From Xanthomonas sp. Leaf131 (GTDB lineage: Bacteria; Pseudomonadota; Gammaproteobacteria; Xanthomonadales; Xanthomonadaceae), in assembly GCF_001423495.1 (NCBI RefSeq), contig NZ_LMOG01000005.1, forward strand, positions 194,708 through 258,707: 64,000 nucleotides of DNA. The letters are read 5' to 3'. The translations under genes and the position numbers were made by a program. This document shows, in pieces, positions 6,766-13,978 of this stretch. Positions within the stretch are counted from its first letter, which is position 1. Each line of letters begins with the position of its first letter. Under the pieces are notes generated by a model, which searched no databases, was not told the DNA's origin, and saw nothing but the letters and a program-made list of their open reading frames with translations.

Positions 6766-8790
6766 ATGGGCATCTCGAGCAGCGGCGTTCTCAACATCGT
6801 GGCCGCAACGTATGGACTGAAGGACGTCACCGTGCAGGTGGCGACGCTGGTCAACCGCAACGCCACCCCGCAGACGCTGTCGGTGGCGGCGAACAATGCC
6901 ACCTTCACCGACACCTGGCCGAATCATGCCAAGGTGCTGACGCTGGTCTACCGCTACGACGATGGGGCCACGCGCACCGTGACGGCGAAGGAGGGCGCGA
7001 CGCTGAGCATTGGCGCGGCCGAGTTCGCGCAAGCGGACGCGCAGGCAAGCGACATCGCCGCCGCCAGCCCGGTCCTCACCATCTGGGGCGCGAGCTACGG
7101 TCCGGCGGATGTGACCGCCAAGGTGCAGGGCCTGGTGCAGCAGAGCGACCAGACGCTCACCATCACCGCCAACAATGCAACCTTCACCGACACCTGGCCG
7201 AACAACGTCAAAACCCTGGTGGTGGTGGCCAGCTATACGGGGCAGGTGCCGTTCATCGACATCGTGGTGGAAGGCAGCCCGTACGCCTTGAAGTATCGCC
7301 CGCACCTGCAGGTGCTCAGCGCCTTTTGGGGCCTGCAGGACGTGACCGGCATCCTGCAGGCCAACGTCAGGCAGCGCCACGTGAATCTGCAGGCGTCCAA
7401 CGCGACGTTCGGCGATGGGTGGCCCGGCAACGCGAAGACGCTGTGCGCGGTGTTCCAGTACGCGGACTCCGCGCCGCAGTCCACCATCACCCAGGAGGGC
7501 GGCACGCTCAACATCGACTACACCGCGTCCACGCCCGCATATACGCCGCCGGTGGATCCGGCCGCGCTGAACATCATCGCTGCCAGCTACGGGCGCAGCG
7601 ACGTGACCGCCAAGGTCGCCGCGCTGGTCAGCGGCCAGGCACTGAACATCACCGCCAACAACGCCACTTTCGGCGACAGCTGGCCGAATGTCGCCAAGTC
7701 CTTCGTCGCGGTGTATAGCTGGGGGTCGGCGGCGATTTCCAGCACCGTGGTGCGCGAAGGGCAACCGGTCGCGCTGACCCGCCCGGAACCCGCCTTCGCG
7801 ATCGACCAGAACTTCGTGTCGATGGCGGGACTGTTCGCCACCGGCGACGAGATCAAGCTCAGCGCCGCGGCCGGCGGTTTCTGGCAGGTGGGCGCGAACC
7901 AGCAGATCCTCGCCAGCGCCGCGTCCAGCGCCGCGGCGGAGACCTTCACCCTGTCGATTCCGGGCGCGGCCGGCTCGCCGATCGTGCAGTTGCGCTGCAG
8001 CGACGGCAGCTACGTGCAACTGGGCGCCGACGGCACCCTGCATGCCGGCGGCAGCGCGCAAAGCGCGGCCAATCTGGTGCCGTCGCTGCAATCCAACGGC
8101 GCCTTGAACCTGGGCATCGCCGGCGGCGCGCCGTTCGTGGCGGTGGATGCCAACAACGCGATCGTGGGCAGCGGCAACTACAGCCCGGATTTTTCCACCT
8201 GCTTCAGTTTCCTGTTCAATCCCACCCAGGCGGGACTGGACAACCATCTCAAGGCGTTCGTGGGCGGCGACCTGTCCACCGAGGATCTGAACCTGGCGCT
8301 GGTCAAGGTGATCTGGGACCTGACCGGCGGATGCTTCCTGGCGATCGGCTTGGGACCGTTGATCGGCAATGCCGAGAAGCTCGGTCCTGGCGTCTACCGG
8401 TTGCTTGAGGGCTACCCCAGCGTCATGCGCGCGATCAACGGGCTGGTCGCCACGGTCGGCAACAACCGGACCGCGTCGGCCGGTGCGCTGTTGACGGTGC
8501 TGGTGGCGGTGTACGAAGCCGGCGTGTTCATGCCGTTGCTGCGGCTGGTGCTGAGCATGGCCGGGTGGTGGGGACTGTCGTTGGCGCTGGTCACCATCCT
8601 GACCAAGGTGCTGGGCGGCGCAGCGAGCGCCGGCGCGACGGTGGCGGCCGAGCTGATCACCAGCTTCGCGATCTGGGCCTACCAGACGACGATGGACGTG
8701 CTGGCCTACGTGGCCTCGACCGGCGCTGGACCGGCGTTCCTGATCGCCGAGGATGCCGCTGCCGCGCCGGCGCTGCTGCTGGAGGCCTGA
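6766..8790 (+). CDS. Four-repeat DnaJC11-C-terminal-like (DUF3395-like) protein with beta-trefoil-like and hydrophobic C-terminal regions
   Basis: 674 residues. Four tandem modules of about 70 residues start near residues 9, 104, 181 and 267, each with the pattern I-x-A-x-YG-xx-DVT ... ANNATFxDxWPNxxKxL-x-V-x-Y and an EG at the end. This matches my recollection of the DnaJC11 C-terminal (DUF3395) domain, otherwise best known from eukaryotes. Residues about 345-490 look like a fascin-type beta-trefoil (GGFWQVGANQQILAS, DGSYVQLGADGTLHAGG). Residues about 510-665 are hydrophobic and Gly/Ala-rich with several possible membrane helices. No signal peptide. The AGGAAGAAAGGC tract before ATG 6766 holds the ribosome site. 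Repeated binding modules plus a membrane-active tail beside a T6SS suggest a toxin or host-binding effector; this is inference. Confidence 0.7.
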   Translation: MGISSSGVLNIVAATYGLKDVTVQVATLVNRNATPQTLSVAANNATFTDTWPNHAKVLTLVYRYDDGATRTVTAKEGATLSIGAAEFAQADAQASDIAAASPVLTIWGASYGPADVTAKVQGLVQQSDQTLTITANNATFTDTWPNNVKTLVVVASYTGQVPFIDIVVEGSPYALKYRPHLQVLSAFWGLQDVTGILQANVRQRHVNLQASNATFGDGWPGNAKTLCAVFQYADSAPQSTITQEGGTLNIDYTASTPAYTPPVDPAALNIIAASYGRSDVTAKVAALVSGQALNITANNATFGDSWPNVAKSFVAVYSWGSAAISSTVVREGQPVALTRPEPAFAIDQNFVSMAGLFATGDEIKLSAAAGGFWQVGANQQILASAASSAAAETFTLSIPGAAGSPIVQLRCSDGSYVQLGADGTLHAGGSAQSAANLVPSLQSNGALNLGIAGGAPFVAVDANNAIVGSGNYSPDFSTCFSFLFNPTQAGLDNHLKAFVGGDLSTEDLNLALVKVIWDLTGGCFLAIGLGPLIGNAEKLGPGVYRLLEGYPSVMRAINGLVATVGNNRTASAGALLTVLVAVYEAGVFMPLLRLVLSMAGWWGLSLALVTILTKVLGGAASAGATVAAELITSFAIWAYQTTMDVLAYVASTGAGPAFLIAEDAAAAPALLLEA

Positions 8791-8958
8791 TCCGCATCCC
8801 GGCGCCCGCCACGCCATTGCGGCGCGGCGGGTGTCGGTGCGTGCGCCGGTGGGGCTGCGGGGATGGTTGCCGCATGCCTGGGCGGACCGTGGCGCGCGTG
8901 CTATCTGGTCCCTCGCCAATGCGGGATACTGCGCTCCCACGCAGGCGAGATGGACCGG

Positions 8959-9498
8959 ATGTCCGAGCTGCCGATCACCGAGTTGTTGCAGGCCTGGCAG
9001 CGCGACGAACCCGGCGCGGGCGATGCATTGGCGCGGCAGGTGTATACGGTGCTGCGCGAGACGGCGTTGCGGGTGCTGCGGCGCGATGCGCGCGGCGGGC
9101 TGCAGGCCACCGAGCTGGTGCATGAGGCGTGGATGCGGCTGGAACAGGGCCAGCAGGGGTTTCACTCGCGCGCGCACTTCTATTCGGTTGCCGCGCTGCA
9201 GATGCGTCATCTGTTAGTGGATCTGGCGCGGCAGCAGGCCAGCGCCAAGCGGATGGGGCAGGCGGTGACGTTGACGATCAGTCTGTCCGACGGCGCGCCG
9301 CGGCCGGAGGCCTTGCTGATGGTGGCCGATGCGTTTGACAAGCTGGCGCGCGTGGACGAGCGCAAGGCCAAGGCGTTCGCGCTGACCGAGCTGGTGGGCT
9401 TCAGCGTGGCCGAGGCCGCCGAGCAACTGGAGGTGTCGGTGCCGACGTTGGAGCGCGATCTGCGCTTTGCGCGGGTGTGGCTGGCGGCGCAGCTGTGA
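8959..9498 (+). CDS. ecfK: ECF RNA polymerase sigma factor EcfK
   Basis: 179 residues from ATG 8959 (MSELPITELL); ATG 8950 is an alternative. Sigma region 2 (about residues 20-95) and region 4 with a helix-turn-helix (about 140-175: FALTELVGFSVAEAAEQL) are visible. Region 2.2, normally DAEDLVQ in ECF sigmas, reads LQATELVHEAW and lacks the acidic pair. In this family (EcfP of Vibrio, EcfK of X. citri) a threonine here is phosphorylated by the partner kinase to restore binding to core polymerase; with this start the Thr is residue 51 (codon 9109-9111). It overlaps pknS by 4 bases, so the two are translationally coupled. The expected role is activation of T6SS genes, shown in X. citri during contact with amoebae. 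Confidence 0.9.
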   Translation: MSELPITELLQAWQRDEPGAGDALARQVYTVLRETALRVLRRDARGGLQATELVHEAWMRLEQGQQGFHSRAHFYSVAALQMRHLLVDLARQQASAKRMGQAVTLTISLSDGAPRPEALLMVADAFDKLARVDERKAKAFALTELVGFSVAEAAEQLEVSVPTLERDLRFARVWLAAQL

Positions 9499-12005
9499 AT
9501 CTGGCGGCCACCTCCTGGCAGCGCTTGGAGGCCTTGTTTCATCAGGCCTGCTTGCTGCCGGTAGAGTCGCGCGAGGCATTTGCGCGTGCGCAGGCCGGTG
9601 ACGATGTGCTGCTGCGCGATGAGTTGCTGGCAATGCTGGCGGTGGAATCGCAGGCCACGCTGCGCGTGCGTGCGCCGTTGAAACAGGCCGCGGCGGCCTT
9701 GCGCGCGCCACTGCCGGAACTGCCGGCCGGCACGCGCTTCGGGGCGTGGGCGATCGACCGCCTGATCGGCGCCGGCGGCATGGGCCAGGTGTATCTGGGC
9801 CACCGCGCTGACGGTGCTTACGAGCGCGAGGTGGCGATCAAGTTGGTCGCCGTCGAGGCACTGGATGTGCAGGGCCGCGCGTTGTTCGAGTTCGAATGCC
9901 GCTTGCTGGCGCAGATGGTGCACCCGGCGATCGCGCAGATTCACGATGTGGGCAGCGATGCGCACGGCCGCCCGTACCTGGTGATGGAATACCTGCGCGG
10001 CGAGCCGATCACCTGGTGGTGCGATGCGCATCTGCTCTCCCTGCATGCGCGCGTGTTGCTGATGTTGCGGGTGAGCGAGGCGGTGCAGCACGCTCACCAG
10101 AAGGGCGTGATCCATCGCGACCTCAAACCCAGTAATGTCCTGGTCAGCGACATCGACGGGCGGCCGATGCCGGGCGTGATCGATTTCGGTATCGCGATTG
10201 ATGCGGCCAACCCGGCCATGACCTCGGCGCATGGCCGCGGTACGCCCGGCTACATGAGCCCGGAGCAGGCGCGCGGTGCGCAGGATGTGGACGCACGCAG
10301 CGACATCTATGCGCTGGGTGCGATGTTCTACGAGTTGAGCTGCGGGCTGGCGCCGGTGACCGGGCAGGATGGAGTGCCGCAGCCGCCCTCGCAGCGCGTG
10401 GCGGCGGTGCCGGCCGATGCGCGTGCGCGGATCTGCGCGGCACGCGCGACCAGCCACGTCAAATTGCAGCAGCAACTGCGCGATGGCCTGGATGCGATCG
10501 TGCTGCGCGCATTGGCGCCGGAGCCTGTTGCACGCTATGCCTCGGTATCGGCCTTGCTGGACGATCTGCATCGCTGGCTCGACGGTTACCCGCCGCGCGC
10601 ATTGCAGGCGGGCCGCTGGTTGCGGCTGCGCAAGTTCACCCAGCGCCATCGCAGTGGCGTGTTGGCGGCCGCGCTTGTTTCTACCGCGCTGATCGCAGGC
10701 TTGGGTGCCACGTTGTGGTCGTTGCAACAGGCTGGACGCGATGCGCAACGCGCGCAGGTCACCGGCGATTTCATGAGCTCGGTGCTGTCCAGCGTGGACC
10801 CTGGCGTTGCGCAGGATCTGGACAAGACGCTGATGCTGCGCGTGCTACAGCAGGCCTCGCAGCGCGCCGCGCACGAGCTGGCCAACCAGCCGGAGGCACG
10901 TATCCAGGTAGAGCTGATCCTGGGCCGCACGCTGATCGCGCTGGCCGATTATCCGCAGGCGGTGGCGCATCTGCGCATTGCGCAGGCACTGGCGCAACGC
11001 AGCGAAGGTGCAGGCAGCCTGCAGGCATTAAAAGCGGCGTCGATGCTTGGCCAGGCGCTGACCGGCGCCGGCAACGCGAGCGAAGCCGAACAGGTGCTGC
11101 GCCAGGGTATGGCGCAGGCAGCGCAAGGCAATGCAAAACAGCAGGCGCTGGGCAATGAAATGCGCGCGTGGCTGGCGTGGAGCTTGCGCGACCAGGGCCG
11201 CATGAGCGATGCGTTGGTAGAGAGCCGGCATGCGTATGTCGCTGCAGTGGCCAACGCCTCCACGCATGCAGACCAGCGCATCGATGCGGGCAATGTCTAT
11301 GCGGGCATCCTCGCCGACGTCGGCCAGCTGGCACCGGCGATTGCGTTGCAGCGCAGCCTGCTGCGCGAGCGGATGGCCGCGCGTGGTCCGGAACATCCGC
11401 TGGTGCTGTCGATGCGCAACAGCTTGGCAGTGTTTTTGCTGATGCAGCGCGACTTTGCCGCAGCCGAAGCCGAACTCGTCCCGCTGCTGCGCATCACCCG
11501 CGGGCTCTACGGCGATAACGCCGCCGATACCTTGATGGTGGAAGGCAACCTGGCCGGCGCGCTGCGCCAGCAGGGCAAGCTGGCCGAAGCCGGGCCGCAT
11601 TACCGCGCTGCAATGGAGCGCGCACGCGCCGCGTTCGGCGACGATGCGCGGGCCACCATCACCTATCGCAGCAACCATGCCTTCTGGTTGCTGGATGCCG
11701 GGCAAGTGCAGGCATCGCTGGACGAACAGCGCGCATCGCTGGCGTCGGCCTTGCGCGTGTTGGGCCGTGCACATCCACAGACCGCCGAGATCCTGCGCGG
11801 CATGTCCGAAGCCGAGCGCAGGCTTGGCCAGAGCGGCGCCGCGCGCGATCACGCGCAGCAGGCAGTGCAACTGCTGACCGGCATCTACGGCGATGCCGAA
11901 GAACCGCTGCGTGCCGCACGCCAGACCCTGGCGCTGGCTGTGGCGGCCAAGACCCTGCCGGCAACGTCAAGCACAGAAACCACAACGGCGGTCGCGCAGC
12001 GCTGA
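9495..12005 (+). CDS. pknS: Membrane Ser/Thr kinase PknS with TPR-rich C terminus
   Basis: 836 residues from GTG 9495, which overlaps the ecfK stop (GTGA). Kinase domain at about residues 80-365: GAGGMGQVY (P-loop), VAIKL (Lys), HRDLKPSN (catalytic loop, about 207), IDFGIAI (DFG), GTPGYMSPEQA. A transmembrane helix lies at about 390-410 (AAALVSTALIAGLGATLW). The remainder (about 430-810) is helical and TPR-like. The topology puts the kinase in the cytoplasm and the repeats outside the inner membrane, where they could sense a contact signal. By homology it phosphorylates EcfK on Thr51 to turn on the T6SS. Confidence 0.92.
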   Translation: MNLAATSWQRLEALFHQACLLPVESREAFARAQAGDDVLLRDELLAMLAVESQATLRVRAPLKQAAAALRAPLPELPAGTRFGAWAIDRLIGAGGMGQVYLGHRADGAYEREVAIKLVAVEALDVQGRALFEFECRLLAQMVHPAIAQIHDVGSDAHGRPYLVMEYLRGEPITWWCDAHLLSLHARVLLMLRVSEAVQHAHQKGVIHRDLKPSNVLVSDIDGRPMPGVIDFGIAIDAANPAMTSAHGRGTPGYMSPEQARGAQDVDARSDIYALGAMFYELSCGLAPVTGQDGVPQPPSQRVAAVPADARARICAARATSHVKLQQQLRDGLDAIVLRALAPEPVARYASVSALLDDLHRWLDGYPPRALQAGRWLRLRKFTQRHRSGVLAAALVSTALIAGLGATLWSLQQAGRDAQRAQVTGDFMSSVLSSVDPGVAQDLDKTLMLRVLQQASQRAAHELANQPEARIQVELILGRTLIALADYPQAVAHLRIAQALAQRSEGAGSLQALKAASMLGQALTGAGNASEAEQVLRQGMAQAAQGNAKQQALGNEMRAWLAWSLRDQGRMSDALVESRHAYVAAVANASTHADQRIDAGNVYAGILADVGQLAPAIALQRSLLRERMAARGPEHPLVLSMRNSLAVFLLMQRDFAAAEAELVPLLRITRGLYGDNAADTLMVEGNLAGALRQQGKLAEAGPHYRAAMERARAAFGDDARATITYRSNHAFWLLDAGQVQASLDEQRASLASALRVLGRAHPQTAEILRGMSEAERRLGQSGAARDHAQQAVQLLTGIYGDAEEPLRAARQTLALAVAAKTLPATSSTETTTAVAQR

Positions 12006-12021
12006 GACGAAGTGTCGGGTT
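12002..12021 (+). promoter_or_regulatory. Candidate EcfK-type promoter motif, copy 3
   Basis: CTGAGACGAAGTGTCGGGTT starts in the last codons of pknS (its TGA is part of the motif) and lies 56 bp before the PAAR gene. It differs from copies 1, 2 and 5 by AA for TT after GAGACG and by TGTCGG for TGACGG. Confidence 0.4.
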
Positions 12022-12076
12022 GGCCGGGTGCCGCCGGCCGATAGTGCCTGCCACTGCCAATGTGAGAAGCGTGCCC

Positions 12077-12364
12077 ATGCAGCCTGCCGCGCGCCTGACC
12101 GATCTACACGTGTGCCCGATGGTCACCGGCGTGGTGCCGCACGTGGGCGGACCGATCGTCAGTCCCGGTGCGCCAACGGTGCTGATCGGCGGCCTGCCTG
12201 CGGCGCGTCTGGGCGACCTGGCGGTGTGCGTGGGCCCACCGGACAGCATCGTGGTTGGCGCACCCACGGTTTTGATCGCAGGCCAACCGGCCGCGCGCCT
12301 GGGCGATAGCACCGCACACGGCGGCGTGATTACGTTGGGTTGTTTCACCGTGCTGATTGGGTGA
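12077..12364 (+). CDS. PAAR-domain T6SS spike tip protein
   Basis: 95 residues from ATG 12077, with GAGAAG just upstream; the longer in-frame start at 12020 would add a tail with no PAAR character. It has the usual repeated hairpins of the family: PAARLTD, VLIGGLPAARLGD, VLIAGQPAARLGD, with His/Cys residues (HVCP, HVGG, CVGPP, HGG) that build the zinc-bound tip. PAAR proteins cap the VgrG trimer and can carry effectors; this one is a bare single domain. It stands between pknS and the TPR-methyltransferase gene, two genes before vgrG. Confidence 0.9.
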   Translation: MQPAARLTDLHVCPMVTGVVPHVGGPIVSPGAPTVLIGGLPAARLGDLAVCVGPPDSIVVGAPTVLIAGQPAARLGDSTAHGGVITLGCFTVLIG

Positions 12365-12383
12365 GTAAGGCCAGCGTTGTCTG

Positions 12384-12415
12384 TGTAGGAGCGCCCCGGG
12401 CGCGAGGGCTTTCGC
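12384..12415 (+). repeat. Partial REP-like palindrome
   Basis: GTAGGAGCGCCCCGGGCGCG followed by AGGGCTTTCGCG resembles one arm of the 68-bp palindromes at 18457 and 63043. It lies between the PAAR gene and the TPR-methyltransferase gene. Confidence 0.55.
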
Positions 12416-12495
12416 GTAGAAATCCCTCCGTCGGGCCGCCGAGCTTGATAAGAGCGTGCCGCCTGTGCCGCGTTTGTCGTATTCCTGGAGACCCC

Positions 12496-13827
12496 ATGCA
12501 AACCGCCACCCGCTTACACACCGACGCTTTGCAACACGCCATCGATGCGCACCGCAGTGGCCAGCTGGACAACGCCGCGCAGCTATATGCACAGGTGCTG
12601 GACGCCCAGCCCGGCGACGCCACCGCGCTGCATTATCAAGGCGTCTTGCTGCATCAGCGCGGCGACAGTGCGGCAGCAGTAGCCTCGATCACCCAGGCGC
12701 TCACGCTTGCACCCGCGCAGCCGGATGCCTACAACAACCTGGGCAATGTGCATCGCGAATGCGGCCGCTTGCCAGAGGCTGAAAAAAGCTATCGAAGTGC
12801 GCTCGCACTGGCACCGGCGCATGCCGATGCGTTGGCCAACCTGGCCGCCGTACTGGAAGCGCAGCGGCGCGGGGAAGAGGCCTTCGTCACCTATGCGGCA
12901 TTGCTGCACACCTATCCGGAATCTGCTCACGCACACTATCTGCTCGGTCTGTTTCTACGCAACAACGCGCAAGAGGCCGAACACCTGCAGCAGTCCGTTG
13001 CGTGTCTGCAGCATGCCTGCACGCTTGCACCGGACAATTTACCCGCGCGCGAAGCGCTGGGCACGGGGCTGTACCTGCTTGGCGAGCATACCCAGGCGCA
13101 GGCGGTGTATCGCGAGTGGTTGCTGCGCGAGCCAGCCAATGCGGTGGCCGCGCATATGCTCGCGGCTTGCGGTGGTGCCGCGCCGCCGCCGCGTGCGGGC
13201 GATGTGTATGTGCGCGATTTGTTCGATGGCTTTGCCGACAGCTTCGACGAGCAGTTGCTGCATAACCTCGATTACCGTGCGCCGCAGCGACTGATGCAGG
13301 CACTGGTCGCATGCCTGCCCGCACCAAACGCAACACTCATGGTGTTGGATGCCGGTTGCGGCACCGGGCTGTGTGCGCCGCTGCTGCGCCCGTATGCGCA
13401 GCAACTGGTCGGTGTGGATCTGTCGCCGGGCATGGTGGCCAAGGCACGCCAGCGTGGCGGGTACGATGTGCTGGACGTTGCCGAACTCACCGCCTACCTG
13501 CAGGCGCAACATGCGCACTGGGATCTCATCGCGTCGGCTGACACGCTGGTCTACTTCGGTGCGTTGCAGCCGGTGCTTGGCGCCGCTGCTAGTGCATTGA
13601 AACCTGGCGGTGTGCTGGGTTTTACCGTCGAAGCGCTGGAAGAAGAGACCGATCGGGTCGAACTGGATGCCAGCGGGCGCTATCGGCATAGCCATGCGCA
13701 TGTGCTCGCCGCGTTGCACGCCGCCGGCCTGCAACCCATTGCCATCGCGCTGGATGTGCTGCGCAGCGAGCGCGGTCAGCCGGTGCATGGCTGGGTTGTG
13801 ACCGCGCGCACGCCTGCATCGCGCTGA
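12496..13827 (+). CDS. TPR-repeat protein fused to a SAM-dependent methyltransferase
   Basis: 443 residues from ATG 12496, preceded by CTGGAG (12485-12490); a longer in-frame start at 12340 is less likely. Residues about 5-235 are TPR repeats (GDATALHYQGVLLHQRG, PDAYNNLGNVHRECGRLPEA). Residues about 280-440 are a class I methyltransferase with motif I VLDAGCGTGL, then VGVDLSPGMV and a later SADTLVYFG. Domain boundaries are estimates. Its position between the PAAR gene and vgrG suggests a spike-associated role: adaptor, modifier of spike or cargo, or effector. Substrate unknown. Confidence 0.85.
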   Translation: MQTATRLHTDALQHAIDAHRSGQLDNAAQLYAQVLDAQPGDATALHYQGVLLHQRGDSAAAVASITQALTLAPAQPDAYNNLGNVHRECGRLPEAEKSYRSALALAPAHADALANLAAVLEAQRRGEEAFVTYAALLHTYPESAHAHYLLGLFLRNNAQEAEHLQQSVACLQHACTLAPDNLPAREALGTGLYLLGEHTQAQAVYREWLLREPANAVAAHMLAACGGAAPPPRAGDVYVRDLFDGFADSFDEQLLHNLDYRAPQRLMQALVACLPAPNATLMVLDAGCGTGLCAPLLRPYAQQLVGVDLSPGMVAKARQRGGYDVLDVAELTAYLQAQHAHWDLIASADTLVYFGALQPVLGAAASALKPGGVLGFTVEALEEETDRVELDASGRYRHSHAHVLAALHAAGLQPIAIALDVLRSERGQPVHGWVVTARTPASR

Positions 13828-13843
13828 GACGAAATGTCGGCTT
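13824..13843 (+). promoter_or_regulatory. Candidate EcfK-type promoter motif, copy 4
   Basis: CTGAGACGAAATGTCGGCTT overlaps the stop codon of the methyltransferase gene, followed by TGCCGGC. It lies 135 bp upstream of vgrG and is almost identical to copy 3, which also overlaps a stop codon. Confidence 0.4.
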
Positions 13844-13978
13844 TGCCGGCTGCACGCATGTGAGCATGGCCATGACAGCTGTCGTGCGCAGACCGCTTGC
13901 AGCTGCATGTGCAGGCGCGCGGCGCAGCGCTGTCAGGCCAGCGCGACGCGCGTTGTTCAACCCTTTGTGGACTCTTCG

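Noticed and set aside
8863..8958. Longer N terminus for EcfK from 8863
   Set aside because: The added residues do not look like a sigma factor N terminus, and starting at 8959 places the switch threonine at residue 51 as I recall for the X. citri protein.
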